Shown in pieces: positions 21,126 to 31,812 of a stretch of 64,000 nt of DNA. The notes beneath the pieces were generated by a model that saw only the letters and a program-made list of their open reading frames with translations, did no database searches and was not told where the DNA came from. The stretch covers positions 2,728,001 to 2,792,000 of the forward strand of contig CP099422.1 of assembly GCA_024114885.1 (NCBI GenBank). Reading direction: 5' to 3'. How positions within the stretch are numbered: the stretch's first letter is position 1; each line of letters starts with the position of its first letter. The stretch is from Septoria linicola. Its lineage: Eukaryota; Ascomycota; Dothideomycetes; Mycosphaerellales; Mycosphaerellaceae. The position numbers and the translations under genes are program-made.

Positions 21126-22444
21126 GGTGATGCGGGAGCTTTCGTCCTTTCGCAGCCAGATCCTAGCTTCCAGAAAATCCAACAGCACTTCGGAGCCGGG
21201 ATCCTCAGTCTATCCTGTCGAAGCGTAACAACATGTCGTATCTCTGCGATATGCAACGCGAACTCCTCGATGCGTAAAGAACGCGTCGCAACGCGAAAGA
21301 AACAGTAAGAACAGAAATACGAGAGAACGGGAGGAAAAAAGGTGAGGTAATCGAAGGATGATGGCCACCAGCATTCGAGTAACTTAGCTTTGTACGTGAC
21401 CTATCTGTTAGTTTCGGCATACCGCAGCCGCAAGGTAGTCTATCGACATGTGGCGCCAATTAGTCTGGGACGTGTGGCAGCCGCGGGCCAACGAAGATGC
21501 CAGCCATCTTCTTCGATGACCGATGGCCTCGACAGCACCATGTCGAGCCCGTTCACGTCCGCAATGAGAGCTGATGGCAGCCATGTTGCAAAGCTGATGT
21601 CGTCCAGACGTCGTCAACGTGCAGCACAAACGTGGGTTATTGGTCGTGCTGGATAGCGCTATGCCTTGCAGGCTGCAAAGGCGTTCGGGAGCTGGCGGCG
21701 GAAGAACTAATCTGCTGTGCCGGGGACGTGATAGGAGCCAGTCCATGATCTGTGCGGCCATAAGAGCGTGCTCACATGGAAAGTCAATTCTCTTCCTGCA
21801 ACGCTTTCGAGACACATGTCTCGAACGCCCACGGCTCGGATTTCCATTCGACTGCCCCGAGGACATGGCTGCGCGGTGTCCTGCAAGAAGTATCTCTCAC
21901 AATTCGCAGAGGATGCGTAAGAATGCAGCCGAATGCAACCACACCAGTACTGAATCCTGCGACATAAAGCCGAAATGACAGCGCTTGCAAGAGACGCCCA
22001 CATCTGTGCAACCCACAGATGAAGTCGCTTGGTGGTTGCGGGAAAGTGGAAGCTTCGCACATGTGGAGGGCCAACGGGCAAGATCTGTACCACGCTCAGC
22101 AGAGACCACAGGAGGGCACAGACTGGTTTCCCCTCGTGTTGGACTTTGGTACGGCTTTGGTCCGAGCCACAAGCGTCAACTGTGTTGAAGCTATCCATTT
22201 GCGTGTGTTGCACTCTCATAGGGCGACGTGAAGTTGCAGATGAGATCGCATCTTGCGAACGTGCTGGCGCACCTTCGACGTGTTCAATGACCAGACTCAA
22301 GAAGGCACATAGTGTTATGCTTCAAGCACTCATTCATCGTCGTACATTGTACTTTCACTGGTATATAGTCGTTCGGGGTATCTCGCTCGCTCGCTCAGCA
22401 CAAAAAACCACAAAACATCATCGTCAACTCATGTCTGTAAATGC
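21126..22444. other. Intergenic: kinase promoter, BTB gene 3' flank
   Basis: About 1.3 kb. It carries overlapping frames on both strands (for example 21707-22300 minus) without domains or splice logic. Nothing supported. Confidence 0.45.
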
Positions 22445-24097
22445 TCATTCCTCCCAAGGTAGATCTCTTGCTTCGACCCTCGTACATGTCAAGTAGCCCA
22501 GTCCTGCTGGCCCGAAATCCCTCAAGTCCAGCTCGAGAAAGTTCCGCATAAGAGGTTTGACGACATCTCTGGCGAGATTCTTGACCTCCTCGACTCGACG
22601 CTCGAAGCGCCGCAAGTTGTCGCGAGTGTAAAAGTCTGTGCCGGTCTGTGCAGAAGGGCTTTTCAGAAAACGCTTCAGATCATCTCGCGTGAGGTAGGCT
22701 GATGCGTCAGAAGACCCAATCTGTCTATACACTCGGCCAGTACTGAGCGGCGGCGGCGGAAGCTGTGGTGGAGGTGGTTGGGTTCGTTGCGATGCGATGT
22801 GATTACTGCTTCTACTCGCTGCTCGCTGAGTGGTACCTTGAGCTGCATTCGTGCCTGATGACGGTCGCGAGGTGTCCTTGAGTATCCCGGTAGGTGCTGG
22901 CGTTGTGTTTTCTGCAAACCATTGTCGAAAGAGCGAGACCGCTAGCCAGCTCAGGAAATCGTTGCTCGGAGTCACTCGTTCGCCTCTGCTTGTCGTCAAG
23001 TTCACTCGCCACAGCTTCGCCTCCACCCGTTCCTCCGTCTCGTTCAACTCATCGACTTTATCCTCCAACAGTTCCATGACATGTGAATCGACTTGCCCAC
23101 GGAGTTGTGGTGCGGCAAGCGGCCACTGGCCGACAACATGTATCAAGGCTTCGGTAAATATCGTCCGCGATCGCGCCAGATATCCCAATTTGAGATACGA
23201 AGGCGGGTACTTCGCGATCTGCTTGAAAAGCCTGGCGCCAAATCGTAGAAGATGGTGATCGACGCGGCTCCCTGCTATCTCCAGTGCATCGTACATATCA
23301 GCTAGGTGGAGGAAGGCCTTGCACTCCGTATACGCTGTGGCAATGTTGACAGTATCGAGGCTAGGCGGGTACTGATACATGGCGCGGAACAGGTTGTCGT
23401 AGTCCTTCAACACCTCGTCTCCAGGCTCTGCAGGCACACTCGGCTGATCTCGCTCAGTCAAGTTGAGTGATGAGAAGTTTGACACGCTGCGGAAGAAGGA
23501 GTCGTTGCTTGTTGGCGGCTTGCTGCGAACAGCAGGAGGACCGTCTCCACCGAATATCGAAGCTGGGCCAGTGTCCTTCTGTACCAGCATGGGTGGTATG
23601 TCTTCCCCACCTGCGGCATTCCAGTCCAATTCATATCTCCAACGCTTTTTGCTATGCTCGAATGACAGCCGGCGCTCCTGACTGCTTGCCCTCGAACTGC
23701 TGCCTGCCGTGACGCTGTCGTTCTCGTTGATGCGTGGGAGACCGCCTCCCGTGATGGGTCCACTCTCTATCACCCGGCCACTCCATTCCGCGCGCGTACC
23801 GGCCTCGAAGAAGCCCGAGCCCTGGCTCAAGATCAAGCGGTGCAGCAGATATCGGTTCACCTTCCTGCCGTTTGCATTGCTGATAATGATCTCCACATCT
23901 CCAGTGTGAGAGAAGACTGGGAATTCGTTGAGTGGAAGGTGATTCGCGCCGCCATGATGCGATCTCGCGTGTCGATGTCGTCGGATATGCGATCGTCCAG
24001 AAGTCACAGACGATGCGCGCGGCGCCGCTGAAGGGAGTGCAGGTGTCGGTGGAGCGCGACCAAGATCGGAGTAGGGCGGCGGGTGGTGGGACACCAT
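22445..24097 (-). CDS. BTB/POZ-like fungal protein
   Basis: 550 residues, single exon, ATG 24097. After a Pro/His-rich leader, residues ~58-110 look like a BTB/POZ start (FSHTGDVEIIISNANGRKVNRYLLHRLILSQGSGFF), interrupted by a Ser-rich insert. It resumes with LFRAMYQYPPSLDT and a helical BACK-like stretch (AFLHLADMYDALEIAGSRVD ... YPPSYLKLGYLARSRTIFTEALIHVVGQW). The C-terminus is charged and helical (RRVEEVKNLARDVVKPLMRN). This layout matches a family of large fungal BTB proteins without Kelch repeats. BTB domains often link to cullin-3 or to each other; no partner can be named. Confidence 0.75.
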   Translation of the reverse strand: MVSHHPPPYSDLGRAPPTPALPSAAPRASSVTSGRSHIRRHRHARSHHGGANHLPLNEFPVFSHTGDVEIIISNANGRKVNRYLLHRLILSQGSGFFEAGTRAEWSGRVIESGPITGGGLPRINENDSVTAGSSSRASSQERRLSFEHSKKRWRYELDWNAAGGEDIPPMLVQKDTGPASIFGGDGPPAVRSKPPTSNDSFFRSVSNFSSLNLTERDQPSVPAEPGDEVLKDYDNLFRAMYQYPPSLDTVNIATAYTECKAFLHLADMYDALEIAGSRVDHHLLRFGARLFKQIAKYPPSYLKLGYLARSRTIFTEALIHVVGQWPLAAPQLRGQVDSHVMELLEDKVDELNETEERVEAKLWRVNLTTSRGERVTPSNDFLSWLAVSLFRQWFAENTTPAPTGILKDTSRPSSGTNAAQGTTQRAASRSSNHIASQRTQPPPPQLPPPPLSTGRVYRQIGSSDASAYLTRDDLKRFLKSPSAQTGTDFYTRDNLRRFERRVEEVKNLARDVVKPLMRNFLELDLRDFGPAGLGYLTCTRVEARDLPWEE

Positions 24098-24659
24098 TTC
24101 TCGCTTTCGTTTGAGCGATTCCTGCTCACGACGCGTGTCACCGCGAGTTGTGTCGTTGGGCAGTGTGCGAGCACATCTCCCGCGGCAATCGTGCCTCAGC
24201 AGAACTATATCCGCCCAGTCGCCGTCTCTTGACCTTGCTTTGCAGCTGCTACTGCTGAATCTGGGTCACGCGCAGCGCGACTTGAGTGATCGTCACCTTT
24301 GGTGGGGGTGTTCTCTGCTTGTCTCTCCTTTGCCCGCTCGTCCTTCACCCAACACCATCAATGAAACTGTTATCAAGGCGTCAGGAACCGCTGGAAATGT
24401 TTCCTTTCTTACGACCTCGCCCTCGCAGGCCCGCATCGTTCTCAAAAACATGTGGCCAATAGCCGCGCTTGGTGGCCTCGGTGCAGGTGGCGGAAGACCT
24501 CCAAAATCGGGGCAACGCAAGCACTGCTCGATGATTGGTGGTCACGAATCTTTGATGCAGGGAATCGCGTGTATGGTTGCTAGGCTCCATCCTAACCATG
24601 TCTATCAACACTTCTATGCACTAATGAACCACTAGCAACTATTACTTCTGAGATCCCAG
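24098..24659. other. Intergenic between the BTB gene and the NmrA-like gene
   Basis: Promoter of the BTB-like gene and 3' flank of the NmrA-like gene. A 174-codon frame on the plus strand starts with TTG and has no domain. Confidence 0.5.
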
Positions 24660-25637
24660 CTAGATGCTTCGAAACGCCCATGTCTTGGCTCTTTCCACAG
24701 CAACACGAGTGGCAGCATCAATGTCTTCAGTCGGCAAACCCAAGTCTGCGTTCGACACGCCTTTTCTGCTCTCGTAGTCGCCGTTGCCATCTGCATAGAA
24801 GACACGAGTATACATCATGCGAACATAGCCGAGACGATCGCCCTCGATCATGGCCTTGCTGCCCTCTGCATAACGTTCTTCAGCCCTTTCCTTGCTGATG
24901 CGCCAGTCGCTTTCGTTCGTCGCACTCACCCGGAATATCGACTCCAGCATCTCCCGCTGGCTAATGGTGAATGACTTTATGTACACAAGCTGGTTGCGGA
25001 ATGCTTCGAGACAGGCTTCATTACTGCCGTTCTCAGCCTTGACGGGCAAGCTCAACAGGGCTGCCACTGCTCGACCGACTTGTGGCCAGGTTGTAGTCGA
25101 GATCCTGGTTCGGCCATCATCGAACAGAGTCGCTTCTTTCTTGTTGATATCAATGCCGAAAGCAGATGGTATAGACAACGACCACTCATACCAGAAGCCA
25201 TTGACCACGCTGATGTAAGAGCTCTTGCCTAAATCTCCGATGAGCTTCCTGGTGGCGACGTTGCCCTGAAAAGGAGCGACGTCCCTCACAAGGCCCTCAT
25301 CAGCAGTGTCCGGGCACCATTCATTTGGCAGGATCCATGGCACCTCTGCTTCGCCAGCAGCTTCAATGAGTGCTTTCTGCTGTGTTGATTCTGCGAAGAC
25401 ACTCAATGTGATGACTAGCACATCCTGGCCTCGAAGGGCTTCAACTAGCGTTTCTGGCTGCTTGTAGTCCACTCGGGCGACGCGGACACCTTTTGGGAAG
25501 TTGCTGTTACTGTCGGCTCGAGAGATGGCTGTGACTGTGTGCTTCCCAGTCTTGAGCAACTCTGCTGTCATGTAGCTGCCACTGTTGCCGGCGCCGCCAA
25601 CAATGGCCACGTTGCGAATGTTGTTGTTGGAGGACAT
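24660..25637 (-). CDS. NmrA-like / isoflavone-reductase-like NAD(P)-binding protein
   Basis: 325 residues, single exon from ATG 25637. An atypical short-chain dehydrogenase: the Rossmann motif VAIVGGAGNSGSYM (residues ~10-23) has the GGxGxxG pattern of the NmrA/PCBER group. The dinucleotide-domain strands VTAISRADS, VARVDYKQPETLVEAL and VLVITLS follow in the usual order. NEWCPD near residue 105 and the VNGFWYEWSL segment fit the substrate domain of isoflavone-reductase-like fungal proteins. These act either as reductases of aromatic metabolites or as redox-sensing regulators, and sequence does not separate the two. The next gene upstream is 1.6 kb away, so no cluster partner is evident. Confidence 0.88.
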   Translation of the reverse strand: MSSNNNIRNVAIVGGAGNSGSYMTAELLKTGKHTVTAISRADSNSNFPKGVRVARVDYKQPETLVEALRGQDVLVITLSVFAESTQQKALIEAAGEAEVPWILPNEWCPDTADEGLVRDVAPFQGNVATRKLIGDLGKSSYISVVNGFWYEWSLSIPSAFGIDINKKEATLFDDGRTRISTTTWPQVGRAVAALLSLPVKAENGSNEACLEAFRNQLVYIKSFTISQREMLESIFRVSATNESDWRISKERAEERYAEGSKAMIEGDRLGYVRMMYTRVFYADGNGDYESRKGVSNADLGLPTEDIDAATRVAVERAKTWAFRSI

Positions 25638-27232
25638 CTGGATAAGAATCGGCTGAACGTCGATTGAGCTGGCAAGGGAAGACGTGCAGGCTTATAGTTG
25701 CTGGGCAGCTCGAACTGGTGTCTGAGTTCAAGGGGAGAATGTTCTGCTGTCGAACGTGCTGTACTGATAACATAGAGAAATCACGGGCGTATTCCCAATT
25801 TTATACTGGGCTGGCACGCTTGCATTGGGCGGACTTACACGTATCACCGCAGTCGAGACGCCCGTCGTAGTGATGCCATTGTACTGGAACTCGCATGAAG
25901 TGGCGCCTCTGATGCGTCACAAACATCGCTAATTCTCCGATTGCCAGAAGAAAGCGCAGTACATATTTACAATCGGACACTCTCATGTCCGACCGAAGGA
26001 AGGCATTCACTTCATGCTGTGGGTCGCGGAACGGACCACGCGGGAGCTAACCTCTGCTCGTTTCGCAGAACTCACTAGCTCCTCCATCCTCACAGCATGA
26101 CGATCAAATATTCATGCTCAATCATGCCCGACTCTGAGGCTGCTCTTGATCGCCGGCGTTGCCGCTCGTTGACGAAGTCATGTGCAACCACAGCGTACCT
26201 TCATCCCCTCTGGGTAAACTTCGCCTTTTGGCCAAAGTACAACAATTCCCAATCATCCCCTCAACTCCTCCTGCTCACTGATCAGCTGTTCGCCAAACAA
26301 GTGAATGAAGTCTAATTAACCCCACGCCGAACTCCCAAACCTATTCCTCGATCGCGGAGTTCAGTCCACTTTATCCCTCATCTCACAAACCCACCACGCT
26401 GTACGCTCGAGGATAAGTCAGAACTTTGCCATCACGATGCCTGTCTACGGCCGACCTCCAAGACCAACCTATGGACGAGCGATTTCGGACCACAACAATG
26501 AACCAGGATCTGTGGTCCTCGCCAAGTGTGTTCGAATGCGGGAGAGACTTTGATTTTGACTTTGGCTTTTGCCAGCCCTATGCCTATGCTGGTCAGGAAC
26601 GAAGGCAACCTGGTCGTGATCGAGAGCTTCTTAAGGATGCCACGCCGAGCCAAGATGCAAGGCAGGCTCGGGCACTGCAGCAGTCACACTGACAGTGTTG
26701 GTTCTGAAGTGGTATATGGCTGGGCAGAGCAGAACAGCATACTGTCGTTTCGTAAACCATGCAGCGCCAGACGACGCAATGCGGGTGTACTTCAACACAT
26801 GGCGCTGATCACTTATCTTGTAGATGATTGAGAACGGATAGAGCTGACGCTCGTAATGCTTTTGTTCAGCATCTGCATTTCGGATCCTAGATAAATCTCC
26901 ATCGATCTGGTATGGATAAGTGTCTTCCTCTTCTAGGTCCCGTTGATACCATATATGCTCACTCCATCGCCCCTGCCGCCAGAACGCAGGAATGCCACAC
27001 CTCCCTGCCACCCCTTCACCCGCTCCTGCCTCATTCGCAGTTGACTTCCTCCACTATCAGCTCGCTAAAACTGCAAAGAAACGTTCACTGCATGCCATGC
27101 TTCTGCGGCAGACGTGATTGACAAAAAGGAAAAGGATATCTCGCTTCGTGCCTTCCCGACGCAATGCTCGCTCGCGGCAACTAGACATCGTAGGCCGAGC
27201 AGCCAAATGTACTTTAGTGCAATAACACATCA
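25638..27232. other. Intergenic region, no supported gene
   Basis: Contains a short ATG frame at 26436 on the plus strand (MPVYGRPPRPTYGRAISDH) of about 38 codons and a 126-codon minus frame at 26631-27011. Neither extends into a domain by plausible splicing, so I leave both uncalled. Confidence 0.4.
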
Positions 27233-30200
27233 TCAAATCATTCCGTTCTGCTTCCACTGCCCTTCCAACGGTGTGCTATTCGCACTCCTTGAAGGCACAT
27301 CCTTGTCCTTCTTCTTCCGCAAGCCAGGCGGAAGCAATTTGTTCGTCTTTCTTTCCTTCTTCTCCTTGTCTCGCGTCCGATCAGAGGCTTCCATTTGTGA
27401 CCGAATCTGCACTCTAGCCATTTCGCGGCGCTCGCGATGGCGGACTTCCTTCTCGTAGCTTGGGAGGGCGGTCGTGCTTTGATATTCTGTATCGCTGCTG
27501 ACAGCGCTCGATATGCCGGAAACGTTGCTCATGCTGGCATTGGCAGAAGCGATAGGTGATCCAATACTCTGCGGGTAATCCCTCTTCATACCGCCTGAAA
27601 AGGTGCTCCCGCTCATTGTGCTACCGCCAAGGCTGTGCGATCCTGGTCGCACGTTGTAGTCGCTTTGCGATCTGGGCATGCTGTAAGCCGCTGACCCGGA
27701 GGGCGAGGTGTACCGCTTCGTTTGATCATCATCCGAGACAGTCTCGGTGGATTCTCCTCGTAACTGTGCAAGTGTCGCTTCGATCGCAGGGTTGGCGTCG
27801 TCCGGCAGGAGAGATGGGTCATTGGCGATCCTATCTGCCACCAGGTCAAATGGATCCTGTTGGCCAGCTTTGGTTGTCTGGCCTCGGATATGTGCCTTTT
27901 GCAACTGGTTGATCACATCTTCCCACTGGAAGCTGCCTGGACTATCTGGCCGTTCTGCCCGTTCGGCACGATTCAGACATTCTTGAGTGCGAGCATTGAG
28001 TTCTTCACAAAGCTGATGAAACTCTTTGAGGTCTCCCTCGGAAGCATTGATGGCGTTCAGGATATCGCTGTGTGTCTTGCCAGGTAATGCTGCAGAGTCG
28101 TGGCTGCTCGACAAGGCTGCCAGTGCTTCAAGCCAGAGGTGTATCAAGTCGGCGAAAGACCTAGCCTGGTCGATGAGGTAGGGCAAGCTTGGAAATCCTT
28201 CACGACTGCTAGGTGGAAGCCGCTGCATAATCGTCATGGGAGTGGTGTAGCTCAGGTGTCGTTCGGCACTCACGACATCAGATGGCCAAGTAGGCGAAGC
28301 ACCAGAATTGGGAAAGCTGTTGCCCGAGATTGGTGCTGGGACATGACACACATCGTCAATGAATGTCTTGAAGCTCTCGCGATGCTGGACAAGGAAGGCG
28401 TTCATCGGCTCCATCCATGGTTCCTTCGTACCGAACGAGGCCATGTTGGCCATCGTCTGGAGAGATTTTGCGATCAGCGTAAACGTCCGGCGAGCACGAG
28501 GCTTAATGTCATCTGCAATCGCGTTAGCAAGGCGGAGTCATATCTGCGGCAGCACAACTTACCAGTCAGAAGTCCGAAGAGTTTCGGATTGAGCACGGCA
28601 GGACAGAAGAAGCGCAGGAACAGAAAGCCAGACACACTGCTATAGCTTACAGTGCGCAGGAAGTCTCCATAGCGATCCTCGGCGCATGCTCGTACGTGTC
28701 GGAAGATCATCCTGAGCTCGATGGGGCACCTGTGTTTCTGGGCAACAATTCCTTTCCAAACCTCTTGTGTGAATAGCAGTAGTCGTCGCCAATTGCGATC
28801 CACGTCTTGCGGGAAGCTGACACGGTTGGGGTCCACCTCACAGTCAAGATCCTTCTCGTTGATCTCTTGCAACTTTGCAGCAAGTGACTCCTCCAGATAC
28901 TCTTTCCCTACGCGTCGCATGTGTGTGTCCAAGCTCTTTGTCAGCAACGTGTTGCCTCTGAAGAGGAGATTGGCCTCGAGCGTTGCATTCTTGTTTAGAT
29001 CTCGCACGATCAATTCGCGGTCGGTGTTCGCTCCACCGGTGCCTAATGGGTCGCCGCTGCTTTCTGAACCGACCCGTCGGCTGTATCGTAATCTTGTGAT
29101 GGGTGTCTCTTTGTGTATGCCATCAATCTCCTCCTCCACCAATGCCATAATCCAATCGCCCGCCTTTCCGGAAACCTGAAAAATGTTCAATAAGCTGTCG
29201 CTGAGCCTCTTGAGCTCACTGGGTATCATTTGCGCAATCTGCGATGTCAAGGCATTCGAAAATCTGTGCAGCAACTCGCTGAGTTGCTGATAGTCGCGTG
29301 CCATCAAGATGATGCCTTCATCCGCGCGGACTTTAATGAGCACCTCGCCCACTTGATGTCCATGCATGTTCGTTACTGGCCACCACTTTTCTACCTCCTT
29401 TTCTGGTTCAAGCTCTTCCATCTGAATCTCAACCTTGCCACAGTTGTGATCAAACGCGAGGCTGGTAAAGCCACCTTGCTCTTCACCATATGTATCGTGA
29501 GCCTTGTGTTTGCTGTCCTGTTTGGGTGAGTCTTGCTCTGGTGGGCGACGTTTGATGATCACGCTTGCGTTATTGAGAACCGGTGGCAGGTCTTGGAACT
29601 CGAAGCTCTCACCCCATAGTGGGTTGAGACCTTCATACTTCAGCACGGTCTTGCCTCTGGTTTCGTTGTCCAGGAGGACCTCGGCGTAGTAGCCATGCTT
29701 TTCTGTTGGGCCGTTGGCCTGTTGTCTTCCGTGGCTACTGCCAAGTCCTATGCCGGAGCCGGATTCGTTGCCGTTAGGCGACTGCATTTTGGCTTCGACA
29801 ACCCTGACACTCAGGCTCCGTTCCATCCGAAAAGTGTAAGTGGTGCTTGTGGCTATCATACTTTCAAGGTCTCGGTTGGAGTTCGCATTACCATTTTCCG
29901 GTTCGGAATCGATACGTGGGCCATAGATCGAAGGCATTGTGAAAGCACGAAGTAGCACGAACCAAACTTCGTACAACACTCGACTCTCCAGACTCAAGAA
30001 TATCGGCCGAATGAAGCCCGGTTGTGTGTTCGTGTAGCTCGCAGTGTATTGTGGGTAGATGGCAATGCAGAAGTCATTTTCCAGAACACTGGAGTCCAGT
30101 CTCTGAATGGCGCAACGGCTCAATTGACTGAGTTGTACCACTGATATGAGCGAGTTGTCCGCATCAGAGTGGAGTTTGAGCTCGCCATTCTCGCGCAATT

Positions 30201-31812
30201 GCCCACTGATACGTCTCCACCTGCGCGAGCCCACGCTTTGCATCCTATGATTGTTCGGTCTGCTCGAAGATGGTTGGCCAAGCGTGGCTGCACCCGAGCT
30301 GTTATAACCTATGTTGGTATCCCAGTAGATCATCTTGCCAATCTTGATGACAGGGTTTTCCTTGGGCAGAGCCGCTATGACGGATTTGCGGCGATCGCTC
30401 TTCTGGCTCCTATTACTTGAGGCACGATCCCGAGTCTGTGGACTGACCGGGTTGTTCACTGAAGCTCGTCGTCTGGTGTGCTCCGACATCGTCGATGCAT
30501 TGGTGCTGTCCGGATCCGGGCGAGGCTCGTTGCTGCTTATGGAAGCGGTGTCCTTGGGTGTCCAGTGCAGCAGAGCCGCAAACCAGGCGTCGAAGTCAGA
30601 CTGCGTCTGCAGCTTGATGTGCACATCCTCACCTCGATCGGGAAACGTGATCTCAAGGTAAGGCATATCTCCGTCCAGATTCGACCGCACTGTAGAGCCT
30701 CTGAGTTCAGGTACCAGAGTCTTATGAGCACCTTCGCTGCCTCTGGACTCGTACATGAGGCTGCCACTCTCTTCGTGAATGTAACAGTAGCTTTGACTCC
30801 ATGGGTTTCCAAACCCGCGACGGAAAATCACGTTACCGCTCATTCTACCATTGAGTGTTTTCATCAAATGTAAGATACGTCTCGCATTGGCGCTCGGCAG
30901 AGCAGATGTTATCGAATCGGCCGTACTCGAGGATACGGGTGAGATGGACCGGTGTCCTTGCGGCGTGTGCGATGGCGATATGACCGGCGAGCCCAGAGAC
31001 GAGACCGAGGGAGCGGTGATGGGTTCTGTGGAGGCTGGCACCGATGCCAGATACTCTGCTCCGCCGATAGGCGAGGAGGGTGACTGCACGCTGCCTATCC
31101 GGTTTTTGATCGTGGTATTCAGCGACGTATCACCTCTCCTTCGTTCGTCGTTGGTGCTCGTGCGCGGACGCGAAGACGACCCACTTTCTGCCATGACCCC
31201 GTGCGTCCACTGCCCATTGCTCTTACTCTCGCTGCGGCCCAGGAAAGAAGTGTTCGATATGTTGACGCTGCCGTTCCTGCTGCTCGCGGGACTGATGGTC
31301 TGGCTGCGATCAACCTCCTTGTCTCGCTCTCCACGCCGTCTACTTCTGCTGCTCGTAGAACCACTTGGACTGTCCCGGGCAGCCGCTCCTCCCACAATCG
31401 TGGTGGTGGTGTGAGGGATGAAGACTTGCTCGAAATTCATGGTGGTGTTCACAGGGAGACTACCGCTGCCATTCCGCTGATGATAATCCATTGACACTCC
31501 ACTTCTCGCGTGCCCATCTTCGGGTGTTACCGCCCGAATGGTCTGCGTTCCACTGCTGTTGACTGCAGTGTTACCTTGGCGCAGGGGCATGCTAGGGCGT
31601 CTGCTGCTGCTGGACTTGGGCTCCGTTTGCGTGCCGCTTGTCGACATGGAAGTGGACGTCGGCTGGCGGCCTTGCGTGAGGTACTCATCGTACATGCTCG
31701 GGTCCTTGGACTGCTTCTCTCGTCCCCATCGGTTCCTGCTCCGCGACTTTTCTTGCTCGACCGCATCCGAGTGCCACACGCCGCTCCGCCGGCGCGCCGA
31801 CTTGTCACTCAT
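27233..31812 (-). CDS. BUD2: Ras-family GTPase-activating protein, BUD2-like
   Basis: Two exons, 31812-28563 and 28512-27233, join across a 50-nt intron (GTAAGT donor, GCTAACG branch, GCAG acceptor) to 1509 residues. The N-terminal ~300 residues are Ser/Arg-rich and disordered. A PH-like region follows (WSQSYCYIHEESGSLMYE ... DFDAWFAALLHWTP), then a C2-like segment (SLSVRVVEAKM ... YEGLNPLWGESFEFQDLPP). The RasGAP domain has the Arg finger R952 in LLFRGNTLLTKSLD and the structural FLFLRFFCPAV (R1067). The C-terminus after residue ~1150 is low complexity with a charged helix. RasGAPs switch off Ras-type GTPases; the C2 plus RasGAP order matches BUD2/CLA2, which acts on Rsr1/Bud1 in polarity. 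The intron falls inside the GAP domain, and without it the frame stops. Confidence 0.9.

Noticed and set aside
21707..22300. 197-codon minus-strand frame between the kinase and BTB genes
   Set aside because: No domain, matched by equally long frames on the plus strand, and no splice partners.
24111..24635. 174-codon plus-strand frame in the BTB/NmrA interval
   Set aside because: Starts with TTG, no family resemblance; lies in promoter/3' flank sequence.
26436..26552. Short ATG frame MPVYGRPPRPTYGR... upstream of the RasGAP 3' end
   Set aside because: Only about 38 codons; no plausible intron extends it into recognisable protein.
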